Of a stretch of 64,000 bases of DNA, positions 36,711 through 45,972 are shown piece by piece (the stretch's first letter is position 1; each line of letters starts with the position of its first letter). A model generated the notes under the pieces. That model was given only the letters and a program-made list of their open reading frames with translations. It was not told the origin of the DNA and ran no database searches. A program made the position numbers and the translations under genes. Origin of the DNA: Rhizobium rhododendri. GTDB taxonomy: Bacteria; Pseudomonadota; Alphaproteobacteria; Rhizobiales; Rhizobiaceae. The stretch covers positions 496,001 to 560,000 of the forward strand of contig NZ_CP117268.1 of the NCBI RefSeq assembly GCF_007000325.2, given 5' to 3'.

Positions 36711-36958
36711 AATACATTCACTCTGCCAAGATCGGTGAAAATTGCCCATGTTGTGGGCAGGGCACTCAATTTGTTTCAAAAGAAAGTGCGAGTGGTAATT
36801 TATTTGTCTCGTGCGACGATTGTTTTGCTGAATGGGAGACTCCAGACAAAGCAGCAAAATGTGACCTTGCCACCAGAGACAAATTTGGTTCCTGTATATA
36901 TCTGCATTCTAAAGAATTAATTGATCATCCATGGTATAGGTACGTGTTAAATAAATAG
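36707..36958 (+). CDS. Hypothetical zinc-ribbon-like protein
   Basis: The 83-residue protein carries two cysteine pairs, ENCPCCGQGTQF and FVSCDDCFAEWETP, spaced as in a zinc ribbon, and a further Cys in FGSCIYLHSKEL. It overlaps the preceding gene by 4 bases. The first pair recalls the CPCC immunity domains. Function is unknown; a paired or bipartite immunity role is a guess from context. Confidence 0.55.
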   Translation: MKYIHSAKIGENCPCCGQGTQFVSKESASGNLFVSCDDCFAEWETPDKAAKCDLATRDKFGSCIYLHSKELIDHPWYRYVLNK

Positions 36959-37156
36959 TCTCCACAACACGGCACAGATCCGGCACGCATCTTGACCATC
37001 CAAAGCTCTGTGAGGGGTTGCTAAGAGGCTGCCTCAAAGAGCGGTGGGTAGTTTCGACAGGTTATGATTTCTTCGCATTTGCAAAGATTCGACGGAGTTC
37101 ACGATAGCCTGGACAGAAATCACCCGTCCGCAATATGCTCGTTGAACGGCTCGCTA

Positions 37157-38299
37157 TTAAAGCAGCCTGGCGGCCCGTCCGGTGCGCCGTGTCGCATTGT
37201 TATAATAGCTTGATGCCTGCTGGACCGAACGATGCCTCGACTGTTCCATGGCCTCGGGAAGGGGGACGCCGCGATTGGCAGCCTCGGTCAGATAGCCTGA
37301 TCGCAAGCCATGCGCCGAAAACTCCCCAGCATCCAGTCCGGCGAGCGCCGCTCGATGCTTGACGATATCATTGATTGCCTTCGGATCAAGCGCGCGACGG
37401 GATATATTGCCCCAGCGATCAATGGCCCGAAACACACTACCGCTGTCGATCCGTGCCACTTCAAGCCACGCATTCAGAGCATCGACCGGCCGGCCGGTGA
37501 GGTACACGACCTCATCGGTGTCGGCACTACTGGTCTTGGTACGTCCAAGATGGATGGAGAGCGACAGGAGGGGAGGGGCGCCTTCAACGGCGATCAAAGG
37601 CTCGATCGTGAACTGTTCGCGCCGCAATCCGGCGATTTCGCTGCGACGCCGACCGCCGGAGGCAAAGGCCACCATCAGGATGGCCCGGTCGCGGACGTCG
37701 CGAAGACTTGTGCTGCGACAGGTGTTGAGCAGTTTTGCCAGCACATCTGATGTAACGGCTTGGGCACTCTTGCGTTTTCTTGGTCGTGGGTTGGCGCGAA
37801 CAGCCAGTCGGATGGCCGACTTCAGGGAAGGGGAGGCAAACAAGCCACTCAGTCCGCGCCATTTGGTCAGGGTCGACCATGTGGCAAGCCGTCTGCGAAC
37901 GGTATCCTGTGCATGTGGTCCCACCACTCTGAGAAAGCTCTGACTGCGAAGGATCTCTTCGACGATGATCGGCATGCCATGCTGTGGATCGGTCAGTCTC
38001 TTTTCCGGATCCCAGAGATGATGGGCGACGAACTTCAGGAGCAGCGCCTCTGGGGCTGGCCAGGGGAGGGATTTGCCGGTGGCCGCAAGCGACCAGGCCT
38101 GCAGATAGGCGAGGTCCGAGGTGAGGGCGCGCAAGGAGTTGGCACCCATGCCTTCATTGACCAGATGGCGAAGGGTTTTGACGTCCTCATCCGACAGGAT
38201 TTCGGCGAGTTCGTCCCGTCGCCCCATCGGCAGGACGGCGGCGATCGTGTCGAGCTCTTCGAGCCGGCGGTTCAGGGCCTTGTCGCTTGTTCCGCTCAT
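37157..38299 (-). CDS. Tyrosine recombinase / integrase
   Basis: The 380-residue protein has an N-terminal core-binding domain (LVNEGMGANSLRALTSDLAY, residues ~45-130) and a C-terminal catalytic domain. The catalytic residues are visible: Arg in FASGGRRRSEIAGLR, His-x-x-Arg in SAHGLRSGYLTEA, His in QSRHRSVQQAS and the nucleophile Tyr in SSYYNNATRR. The family cuts and joins DNA at short inverted sites through a phosphotyrosine link. Its ATG overlaps the vapC stop by 3 bases (ATGA), so it is the third gene of a vapB-vapC-recombinase operon. Its target site is unknown; no att-like repeat was seen next to it. Confidence 0.9.
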   Translation of the reverse strand: MSGTSDKALNRRLEELDTIAAVLPMGRRDELAEILSDEDVKTLRHLVNEGMGANSLRALTSDLAYLQAWSLAATGKSLPWPAPEALLLKFVAHHLWDPEKRLTDPQHGMPIIVEEILRSQSFLRVVGPHAQDTVRRRLATWSTLTKWRGLSGLFASPSLKSAIRLAVRANPRPRKRKSAQAVTSDVLAKLLNTCRSTSLRDVRDRAILMVAFASGGRRRSEIAGLRREQFTIEPLIAVEGAPPLLSLSIHLGRTKTSSADTDEVVYLTGRPVDALNAWLEVARIDSGSVFRAIDRWGNISRRALDPKAINDIVKHRAALAGLDAGEFSAHGLRSGYLTEAANRGVPLPEAMEQSRHRSVQQASSYYNNATRRTGRAARLL

Positions 38300-38700
38300 G
38301 CCGTCGATGACGCCGGATGCAATTTCAGGTCAGATTGCGAAAAGTCCCGACCCTTGAACAAGAGGGGCGTTTTAGCCACCGCAGACACCGCATAGGAGAA
38401 GCAGTCACCCATGTTGAGGCTCGCTGGATGGCGCCCCTTTCCGAACCGCGCGAACGCGATTTCTGAGGCATGATAGTGGCGCTCACCAAACGCGACGGCG
38501 GTGACATTTGGCAGCACGACCAACTGAGCGATGACGGCCTCAGCACCTGGAAAGCGCTTTCCCGTCAACACCATCCGGGCCTCGAGAAGGGTTGGCCAAC
38601 CCACGAGGATTTCTTCGCGGCTCATAAGGGCGTGGAAAAGTTCGGCCTCAGGCTCGCCCAGCGCGGTGGCCACGATCGCTGACGTATCGAGAGCAATCAT
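38296..38700 (-). CDS. vapC: VapC-type PIN-domain ribonuclease toxin
   Basis: The 134-residue protein shows the PIN acidic site: Asp5 in IALDTSAIVA, Glu in TLLEARMVL and Asp in SLNMGDCFSYAVS, plus the late KTPLLFKGRDFSQSD. VapC toxins cut tRNA or rRNA when freed from VapB. It overlaps vapB by 4 bases and the recombinase by 4 bases, a tightly coupled operon. It looks intact. Confidence 0.9.
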   Translation of the reverse strand: MIALDTSAIVATALGEPEAELFHALMSREEILVGWPTLLEARMVLTGKRFPGAEAVIAQLVVLPNVTAVAFGERHYHASEIAFARFGKGRHPASLNMGDCFSYAVSAVAKTPLLFKGRDFSQSDLKLHPASSTA

Positions 38701-38954
38701 TTAGGCAGGCCGTTTTCGTCATAGAGATCATCATGAGCCGACGTCGTGCCTGGCGGCACCGAGCGGCGGCCTTCCGCCATCAGGTCCCAAAGGATATCTG
38801 CCGGCGTCTTGGCTTGTTTTTCACGCAGTTCCTGGTCGTAGAGCTCAAGCGCTTGCTCGACGAGCCTGTTGATCGGCTGGCCGGTGCGCCGGGCCAGCGC
38901 ATGGGCCAAGTCGCGCGCCTTGGCGCTGCGGATGGAAAGCTGGGGTTCGGACAT
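38697..38954 (-). CDS. vapB: VapB-type antitoxin (Rv0623/PSK-like)
   Basis: The 85-residue protein begins LSIRSAKARDLAHALARRTG, the DNA-binding helix region of this VapB subgroup, and ends with an acidic toxin-binding tail (AHDDLYDENGLPK). It would neutralise VapC and repress the operon. It is the first gene of vapBC-recombinase. The upstream 235 bases, up to the IS66 element at 39190, should hold the promoter; the terminal tail overlaps vapC by 4 bases. Confidence 0.88.
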   Translation of the reverse strand: MSEPQLSIRSAKARDLAHALARRTGQPINRLVEQALELYDQELREKQAKTPADILWDLMAEGRRSVPPGTTSAHDDLYDENGLPK

Positions 38955-39308
38955 GGTGATCCTCGACGACTGTTGACGTAAACATAGCCCTTGGCGGGCA
39001 AGATGGCAACATTAGAGAGCCAGATGGCTCATGTGCGATAAGGGAGACTTATCGGAGGTGAGGTATGGGGTTATGGTTAATGAGGGGTTAAGGAAGTAAA
39101 TGCCGAATTAAATGCGGCCAAATATGCCATGGCCAATGTAATCAATTAATTAGGCGCCGAGAATTCGCGTAAACGAGGTTTAAATTCGGGTACGTGGGGC
39201 AGATTTGGTGGCGCTGCCGGTTTGTCAGGCAATTGTGTCTCTGACTTCCTTCTATCATAATCGGCATCGTCCTTGAAGAAGACTGCCATTGGAGGATGGA
39301 TCTGCGCC

Positions 39309-39647
39309 ATGACCGACATCGATATCGACACGCTCGATGAGACCGAACTGCTAGCGTTGAACGAGCGTATCGTCGAACGGCTTCATCTTCTGCATCGGCA
39401 AAAGACAGACCAAGCGTTGCAGCAGATCAAGATCGGCAGTGCTGTGATGTTCGAGACACACGACGGCATAACGATCACGGGTATCGTCATCCGTCGCAAT
39501 CGCAAGACCGTGACGATCCATTCTGATGACGAGAAGCACTGGAATGTCTCACCAACGCTCGTTAGGCTGATCGGGCGGAATGTTTTGGAGGACTTGACGC
39601 CCAAGGATGGGCGCGTGCTGCCATTCACGAAGCCCGGCAGCCGTTAG
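39309..39647 (+). CDS. Small IS66-associated protein, copy A
   Basis: From ATG 39309 the product is 112 residues: TDIDIDTLDETELLALNERI (acidic helical start), then RQKTDQALQQIKIGSAVMFE, TGIVIRRNRKTVTIHSDDEK and HWNVSPTLVRLIGR. The middle looks like a small beta-barrel. Such genes occur with IS66-like and other elements in rhizobia but have no proven role. A longer version starting at 39273 lacks a better ribosome site; GGAGGA lies about 15 bases before the chosen ATG. Copy B at 41576 differs by one residue (Ile/Arg after THDG). Confidence 0.6.
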   Translation: MTDIDIDTLDETELLALNERIVERLHLLHRQKTDQALQQIKIGSAVMFETHDGITITGIVIRRNRKTVTIHSDDEKHWNVSPTLVRLIGRNVLEDLTPKDGRVLPFTKPGSR

Positions 39648-39653
39648 CAACGC

Positions 39654-41318
39654 TCAGGCTCTCGCCGCGACAAGGCCTGCTAATTGCGGGATGGCCTCGC
39701 CACCAATGCCGAGCCGGTCGCCAAGATAGTCGTAAAATGAGATGCCGAGCTTCCGGCACGTCTGCATCAGACCGAGCATTGTATCGCGTGCAATGCGACC
39801 GTCTCGGCTCATCGTGCCGCCAGAGATCTTCCGCTTGGTCACAATCGTCCGCAGGGCGCTTTCCGATGCGTTGGTGTGCAGCGGAATGTCGGGATAGTCG
39901 AGCACCTTCAGGAGTTCGTTCTTTCTTCGATGCAGCCGCTCAAGAAGCTTGTCGAGGGCCTCATAACCGGTGCGTAGAGTGAAGATCCGATCGAACCGTC
40001 GTCGGAATGCGGGAGCGGATGCTGGGGTAGGGTTCTGCTTGTAGGCTTTCAAAGCTTTGTAGTATCGCCAGATGAGATCGCGGACGACTGTGGCCCATCG
40101 CTCCTCCTTTGCGGTTGCCGGCATCAACTTTTGCACCAGACGTTCTGCATGCACCCAACAGAGGGCATGATTGCCGACGCGGAACTGGCCGGCATCGTCG
40201 GACACGATCACCATGTCACCCACCAAACCATGATGGCGGATGGCACCCCAGAGCCCGGCTTCGGCAAGCAGGCCAACGGCTTGCGTATCAAAAATGTCGA
40301 CGCCCTTGCCAGCCAGATGCGTCATGAACGGAACCTGGTTGCTGAAGTGTTGCGGTTCAAAACTCCTCAGTCCGGCGGTCAACGGTGACCCACCACGGCG
40401 TTCTTCCAAGTATTCAAAAGCAGCGTCGTTCAACACATAATCCTGGTAACTGCCGCGTAGCAGCGACAGAAAATTCAGCCGTGATTTCGATTTCGTCGTG
40501 CGGAAAACGCTAAAGTTCGGGCCGCCGATGTGTGTGGCGTAACCGTTATTATGGCAATGACGGGCGCCGGTGTCGTCAACAGTGACGTAAGACGACGATA
40601 CCAACCCGGCATGCAGCACCGCCGTATCCTCGGCTGCAAAGCCATCCAGTTGCCCGGTCACAAGTCGCACCACCTGGCGCTTTGAGATATCGAGACCGAT
40701 ATCGTTCAGCAATGTCGTGAGGCGTCCGGTCGTCACCTGCCCTTGTGTATGGAGCATCAGACAAAGACGCCTGAGGTTGAGGCCGTAGCCAGCAGTGATC
40801 CCCGCCGGCAAGGACGCAAGAATTGTCTTTCCGTCCGGCGTCAGCCAGCATTCGCGGCGGTAATGCACAAGCTCCGCCTTCATCACCAGATCGCGAACAT
40901 AGATGCTTCTGTATCCCTTGAAGCGCGACCCGACGGGAGCATCGACGCGCAGGACTTCCTGCCGGCTCACCCGCTTCACATCCAGCTTCGGGCCACGGGG
41001 CTTTTTCTTATGCGCCGATATGTCGCCGGGTTTGGCATCCGTTGCCTTCTCCATGCCGGAGGAGCGAAACGGCGGCCGGGGTGGCAGGTTCTTCAGCCGG
41101 GCGATCTCGTCGCGCAGCAGCTGGTTCTCGAGTTTCAGCCGGGTGTTCTCCAGGCGAAGGGCGGCGTTCTCTTCGCGAAGCTGGATGTTGTCGACTTCAA
41201 GCTTCTCGAGCCGGGCTTCCGCTTGCAGCGACCGCTCCAGCAGACCCGTCACAAGCCCGCGCAACGCATTCAGCGAAAGCGTGTCGGCATGCTCGGGGGA
41301 GGGGAGCCGTTTCTTCAT
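39654..41318 (-). CDS. IS66-family transposase, copy A
   Basis: The 554-residue protein has the IS66 layout: a leucine-rich coiled coil (residues ~30-75, LEVDNIQLREENAALRLENT), a zinc-finger-like segment without the usual paired cysteines, the catalytic region with YVTVDDTGARHCHNNGYATH and VIVSDDAGQFRVGNHALCWV, and the C-terminal LHTNASESALRTIVTKRKIS. It resembles the single-ORF branch of the family; no tnpA/tnpB helper genes are present. It appears intact. Confidence 0.85.
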   Translation of the reverse strand: MKKRLPSPEHADTLSLNALRGLVTGLLERSLQAEARLEKLEVDNIQLREENAALRLENTRLKLENQLLRDEIARLKNLPPRPPFRSSGMEKATDAKPGDISAHKKKPRGPKLDVKRVSRQEVLRVDAPVGSRFKGYRSIYVRDLVMKAELVHYRRECWLTPDGKTILASLPAGITAGYGLNLRRLCLMLHTQGQVTTGRLTTLLNDIGLDISKRQVVRLVTGQLDGFAAEDTAVLHAGLVSSSYVTVDDTGARHCHNNGYATHIGGPNFSVFRTTKSKSRLNFLSLLRGSYQDYVLNDAAFEYLEERRGGSPLTAGLRSFEPQHFSNQVPFMTHLAGKGVDIFDTQAVGLLAEAGLWGAIRHHGLVGDMVIVSDDAGQFRVGNHALCWVHAERLVQKLMPATAKEERWATVVRDLIWRYYKALKAYKQNPTPASAPAFRRRFDRIFTLRTGYEALDKLLERLHRRKNELLKVLDYPDIPLHTNASESALRTIVTKRKISGGTMSRDGRIARDTMLGLMQTCRKLGISFYDYLGDRLGIGGEAIPQLAGLVAARA

Positions 41319-41575
41319 GATGGAATCGAATCATGATTTGCCCCGCTCAGGGAATCCCCCAAGCCGAGAAACAGTTATCAACGCGTGCGGTTATGCACAC
41401 TTTCTAGGCCCGGCGCCGAAACGCTGCCACCGAATCTGCCCCACGTACTGATTTCGGTACGTGGGGCAGATTTGGTGGCGCTGCCGGTTTGTCAGGCAAT
41501 TGTGTCGCTGACTTTCTTCTATCATAATCGGCATCGTCCTTGAAGAAGACTGCCATTGGAGGATGGATCTGCGCC

Positions 41576-41914
41576 ATGACCGACATCGATATCGACACGC
41601 TCGATGAGACCGAACTGCTAGCGTTGAACGAGCGTATCGTCGAACGGCTTCATCTTCTGCATCGGCAAAAGACAGACCAAGCGTTGCAGCAGATCAAAAT
41701 CGGCAGTGCTGTGATGTTCGAGACACACGACGGCAGAACGATCACGGGTATCGTCATCCGTCGCAATCGCAAGACCGTGACGATCCATTCTGATGACGAG
41801 AAGCACTGGAATGTCTCACCAACGCTCGTTAGGCTGATCGGGCGGAATGTTTTGGAGGACTTGACGCCCAAGGATGGGCGCGTGCTGCCATTCACGAAGC
41901 CCGGCAGCCGTTAG
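41576..41914 (+). CDS. Small IS66-associated protein, copy B
   Basis: It is a near-identical twin of the 39309 gene: 112 residues with the same start context, differing at one residue in THDGRTITG. The reading frame is intact although the element around it is broken. Confidence 0.6.
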   Translation: MTDIDIDTLDETELLALNERIVERLHLLHRQKTDQALQQIKIGSAVMFETHDGRTITGIVIRRNRKTVTIHSDDEKHWNVSPTLVRLIGRNVLEDLTPKDGRVLPFTKPGSR

Positions 41915-42285
41915 CAACGCTCAGGCTCTCGCCGCGACAAGGCCTGCTAATTGCGGGATGGCCTCGCCACCAATGCCGAGCCGGTCGCCAAGATAGTCGT
42001 AAAATGAGATGCCGAGCTTCCGGCACGTCTGCATCAGACCGAGCATTGTATCGCGTGCAATGCGACCGTCTCGGCTCATCGTGCCGCCAGAGATCTTCCG
42101 CTTGGTCACAATCGTGCGGGTTTCACAAAGTCCCGGACAAAGATTTCAGTAAGTCGCGGACACCGAATTCAGAAAGTTCGGGACAGCAAATTCAGTAAGT
42201 CGCGGACAGAAGGGACAGCGGATTTAGATCGAATCTCGTGAGCGCCGATCTGGCAATTTGTTCTCGTGTTTTAAGCGAGGATCTA

Positions 42286-43839
42286 ATGCCTAGACGGAAG
42301 CAAGCGAGACATACTGATGTGAAAGACATTCGATCGATACTGCGGCTGACGTTCGAGCAGGAATTGTCGATACGCGCCGTTTCTGAGCGGCTGAAGATGA
42401 GCAAGACGTCGGTCTCAACGTATCTGCTGCGGGCGCGGGAGGCGGGGCTTGCAGCATGGCCACTTCCACCCGGTCTGGATGATGACGAGCTCCTGGAGCA
42501 GCGACTATTCCGGCGGATGGGGCGACCTCCTCGAGACAGCGAGGAACCGAACTGGCCGAAAGTGGCCAGCGAGTTGAAACGCAAAGGCGTGACGCTCAAC
42601 CTGCTATGGCAGGAATACCGGGAGGTCCATCCGGATGGATACGGCTATACCTGGTTCTGCTGCCGATTTGCTGATTATGAGAGCCGCGCCAAACCCACCT
42701 ATCGCAGTCGTCATGTGGCTGGTGTCGCGATGGAATGCGACTATGCCGGCCATACGATCCCGATCATCGATCCGTCTTCTGGCGAGATCCGGGCAGCACA
42801 GATTTATGTGGCCGTGCTGAGTGCATCGCAATTGGTGTTCTCCTATGCCAGCTTCAGTCAGAAGCTGCCGGATTGGATCGAGGCGAACCAGCGAGCCTTC
42901 AGTTACTTCGGTGGGGTGACGAAGACGACGATCTGCGACAACCTCAAATCCGCGATTGCCAAGGCTCTCTGGTTCGAACCGACGTTGAACGCGACATTTG
43001 CTGCCTTCGCCGAACACTACGATACGACCGTATTGCCAGCACGGCCGCGGCGTCCTCGGGATAAACCATCCGCGGAGGGATCGGTTTTAATCGTCGAGAG
43101 GTGGGTTCTGGCCAGACTTCGAAACGACCGTTTCTTCAGCCTTGTCGATCTCAATATCCGCATCAGCGCTCTGATCGAGGACCTTAACACCCGTACGATG
43201 CGTCGGTATGGAAAATCCCGGCTAGCCCTGTTCGATGAGGTCGAGCGCTCCCAGCTCAAGCCACTGCCGCCAACGCCGTTTGAATACGCGGAATGGAAGG
43301 TCGCCAAGGTTCATCCCGATTACCATGTCGACGTCGACAAGACGTTCTATTCCGTGCCGCACGGTCTGATCGGCAGGAAGGTCGATATCAGGCTGACGTA
43401 TCGAGCGGTCGAGATCTTCTTTGACCACAAGCGGGTCGCCAGCCACATCCGAAGCTCCCAGCGTTCCGGCCATATCACTGTCAATGAGCATATGCCGAAA
43501 GCTCACCAGCGCTATGCAAACACGACGCCTCACACGTTGCGCAAGGAAGCGGCGAAGGTTGGGGCCAATACTGCGATATTTATCGAGCGTCTGCTTAGCG
43601 ATCGGCCGCACCCGGAGCAAGGCTACAGATCCGCTCAGGGCATTCTCTCCCTGGCGCGTCGTTACGAAACCGATCGGCTGGAATTGGCCTGTGAGCGTGC
43701 GTTGGTCATCAATGCGCTGACCTATTCGTCTGTCGCCAACATTCTCAGATCTGGTCTCGATCAGGCTCCTGCCGCAAGCGAGACCGTGAAGCCGGCACCG
43801 CCGCACGGCAATATCCGCGGCAAAACCTACTACCAATGA
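42286..43839 (+). CDS. istA: IS21-family transposase IstA
   Basis: The start at 42286 has GAGG 7 bases upstream; earlier in-frame codons lie in the terminal repeats. The 517-residue protein has an N-terminal helix-turn-helix (FEQELSIRAVSERLKMSKTS), the DDE integrase core (VAMECDYAGHTIPIID with Asp, FGGVTKTTICDNLKSAI with the second Asp, and a later Glu), and a C-terminal Mu-type region. It looks complete. Confidence 0.92.
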   Translation: MPRRKQARHTDVKDIRSILRLTFEQELSIRAVSERLKMSKTSVSTYLLRAREAGLAAWPLPPGLDDDELLEQRLFRRMGRPPRDSEEPNWPKVASELKRKGVTLNLLWQEYREVHPDGYGYTWFCCRFADYESRAKPTYRSRHVAGVAMECDYAGHTIPIIDPSSGEIRAAQIYVAVLSASQLVFSYASFSQKLPDWIEANQRAFSYFGGVTKTTICDNLKSAIAKALWFEPTLNATFAAFAEHYDTTVLPARPRRPRDKPSAEGSVLIVERWVLARLRNDRFFSLVDLNIRISALIEDLNTRTMRRYGKSRLALFDEVERSQLKPLPPTPFEYAEWKVAKVHPDYHVDVDKTFYSVPHGLIGRKVDIRLTYRAVEIFFDHKRVASHIRSSQRSGHITVNEHMPKAHQRYANTTPHTLRKEAAKVGANTAIFIERLLSDRPHPEQGYRSAQGILSLARRYETDRLELACERALVINALTYSSVANILRSGLDQAPAASETVKPAPPHGNIRGKTYYQ

Positions 43840-43851
43840 AAGGACATCTAA

Positions 43852-45192
43852 CAGGTTGCGGAAAAAGGCCCTTGCTGTGAGCGGACTGGCGTGATTCCAT
43901 GCCTGGGTGATTGATTGGCGGGAGCAGAACATGCGCGGCAGTGATGACCAGACGGCGGGTCTGTTTTCTTATGTAAGCTGCGAAGCCCGCGTTCCGGCAA
44001 ACCATCCGCTGCGGCCGATACGTGCCATCGTAGACGAGGCGCTGGAAGTTCTGTCCCCGGATTTCGAGGGGATGTATTCAGCGATCGGCCGGCCGTCGAT
44101 CCCGCCGGAGAAGCTGCTGCGCGCTCTGTTGTTGCAGGCCTTCTACACGATCCGCTCTGAGCGTCAGCTCATGGAGCAGATGGACTACAATCTGCTGTTC
44201 CGCTGGTTCGTGGGCTTGTCGATGGACGCGCCGATCTGGGACGTCACCGTGTTCACCAAGAACCGTGAGCGGCTCTTGGCTGGCGACATCGCCGCCAAGT
44301 TTCTAGCCGCTTTGCTAAGCCAGCCGCGGGTTAAGGCATTGCTGTCAGACGACCACTTCTCGGTGGACGGCACCTTGATCGAAGCCTGGGCCAGCATGAA
44401 GAGCTTCAAACCCAGGGACGGCGCAGATGGTAGCGACACTGACGACAGCGGCTCTGGCGCTGAAGGGAAACAGCCGCCAAAGGCCGCAGGCCGCAACTCT
44501 GAGCGTGATTTCCACGGTGAGAAGCGCAGCAACGCAACCCATGCGTCGACCACTGACCCGGATGCCAGGCTTTACAAGAAGGCCCGTGGCCAGGCGGCCA
44601 AGCTTTGCCACATGGGTCACGTCATAATGGAAAACCGCAACGGCCTGGTTGTCGACGCCACGCTGACCCATGCGAGTGGAACCGCAGAGCGCGAGGCAGC
44701 TCTGGATATGGTGGGTCGCATGGATGGTCGTCACCGCATCACATTGGCTGCAGACAAAGCCTACGATACTGCCGACTTCGTCGAAGCCTTGCGGGACGCA
44801 AAGGTGACGCCACACGTCGCCCAGAACACGACGAACCGACGCTCGGCAATTGATGGTCGGACCACCCATCATCCCGGCTACGGTGTCAGTCAGCGCATTC
44901 GCAAGCGCATCGAAGAAGTGTTTGGCTGGGCCAAGACCAGCGGCGGAATGCGCAAGACCCGGCATCGCGGAAATGATCGCGTCGGCTGGATGTTCACCCT
45001 GACAGCCACCGCCTATAATCTGGTGAGAATTCCAAAGCTGCTGGCGACGGCATAATCGCGTCCAGAATCCGCCGAACCAGGCGGATGGCGACAAAATGGG
45101 CCGACAAGGCCTCTGAAAAAGCTTCATCACGGCCTGTCTTCGAGCTGTCTAGCCAGGATCGGCGGAAAAATGGGGGATATTTCCGCGACCTG
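43852..45192. mobile_element. IS5-family element inserted at the istB start
   Basis: The ends are CAGGTTGCGGAAAAAGG (left) and, read from the right, CAGGTCGCGGAAATATCC. The target duplication is CTAA (43848-43851 and 45193-45196), matching the YTAR target preference of IS5-type elements. It contains one intact transposase gene. Removing it and one CTAA restores AAAGGACATCTAATG, the original istB ribosome site and start. Confidence 0.9.
43931..45055 (+). CDS. IS5-family transposase
   Basis: ATG 43931 is chosen because GGGAG lies 8 bases before it. The 374-residue protein has an N-terminal DUF772-type region ([24 protein letters not shown]-like [18 protein letters not shown]), Asp in [18 protein letters not shown], Asp in [16 protein letters not shown] and Glu in [18 protein letters not shown], a complete DDE set. 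A diverged second copy is split at 55.7-59.4 kb. Confidence 0.9.
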   Translation: MRGSDDQTAGLFSYVSCEARVPANHPLRPIRAIVDEALEVLSPDFEGMYSAIGRPSIPPEKLLRALLLQAFYTIRSERQLMEQMDYNLLFRWFVGLSMDAPIWDVTVFTKNRERLLAGDIAAKFLAALLSQPRVKALLSDDHFSVDGTLIEAWASMKSFKPRDGADGSDTDDSGSGAEGKQPPKAAGRNSERDFHGEKRSNATHASTTDPDARLYKKARGQAAKLCHMGHVIMENRNGLVVDATLTHASGTAEREAALDMVGRMDGRHRITLAADKAYDTADFVEALRDAKVTPHVAQNTTNRRSAIDGRTTHHPGYGVSQRIRKRIEEVFGWAKTSGGMRKTRHRGNDRVGWMFTLTATAYNLVRIPKLLATA

Positions 45193-45195
45193 CTA

Positions 45196-45972
45196 ATGCT
45201 GACACATCCAACACTGGACCAGATGAGTGCGCTTGGTCTTGCCGGAATGGCAACCGCCTATCGCGAACTTATCGAGCAAGTTCATGGAAATGATCTTAGC
45301 TTTGACGAACGGCTTGGCCTGATGCTCGACCGCGAGATCGCACTACGAACCGACCGCCGGCTGACCAATCGGCTCGCCACAGCAAAGCTTCGATTTGCCA
45401 ATGCCTCGATCGAAGACATCGATTTTAGATCTCACCGCGGCCTTGATCGTCGCAATGTCTTGTCCTTGGCGCAGGGCGCATGGCTGAAGGCAAACGAGAA
45501 CCTGATCCTGACAGGCCAAACGGGCACTGGAAAAACTTGGATCGCCTGCGCCTTTGCGAGACAGGCGGCCCGCCTCGACTACTCTGTCCTCTACGTTCGT
45601 ATGCCGCGGCTCTTCGAGGATCTCGCACTTGCCAGGCTCGATGGACGCTTTCCGCGCCTCATCGACAAGCTGGCACGTGTTCAGTTGCTGGTGTTGGATG
45701 ACTGGGGAACCCATACCCTGAATGACCGACAGCGCCTCGATTTGCTCGAAATCTTCGAGGAGCGATATCGAAGGAAATCGACCCTGATCACAGCTCAGCT
45801 TCCGGTGGCCGCCTGGCACGAAATGATTGGAGAAGCCACTTTGGCCGATGCGATTTTGGATCGCATTGTTCACAACGCCCACCGCATCACTCTCGAAGGC
45901 GACAGCATGCGCAAACGAAAAACGCCGACGCTCTTGACCGGCGACGAAATAACCGAACACAATCACGCGTAA
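45196..45972 (+). CDS. istB: IS21-family helper ATPase IstB
   Basis: The native start is ATG 45196 ([20 protein letters not shown]); the product has 258 residues. It has a AAA+ ATPase core with Walker [17 protein letters not shown] and Walker [13 protein letters not shown], as needed to load IstA at the target. The IS5-family element lies immediately before the ATG, so its ribosome site AAAGGA is now 1.3 kb away. The frame is open upstream to ATG 45085, so a version with 37 extra residues encoded by IS5 DNA could be made. Confidence 0.9.
   Translation: MLTHPTLDQMSALGLAGMATAYRELIEQVHGNDLSFDERLGLMLDREIALRTDRRLTNRLATAKLRFANASIEDIDFRSHRGLDRRNVLSLAQGAWLKANENLILTGQTGTGKTWIACAFARQAARLDYSVLYVRMPRLFEDLALARLDGRFPRLIDKLARVQLLVLDDWGTHTLNDRQRLDLLEIFEERYRRKSTLITAQLPVAAWHEMIGEATLADAILDRIVHNAHRITLEGDSMRKRKTPTLLTGDEITEHNHA

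Larger units (their letters stand above)
39190..41448. mobile_element. IS66-family element, copy A (complete)
   Basis: Its ends are inverted repeats: GTACGTGGGGCAGATTTGGT at 39190 and, read from the other side, GTACGTGGGGCAGATTCGGT ending at 41448. It holds a transposase (minus) and a small convergent gene (plus). The 8-base flanks differ (AAATTCGG left, TGATTTCG right), so there is no target duplication and the element was probably joined to its neighbour by recombination. Copy B starts 8 bases further on. Confidence 0.85.
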
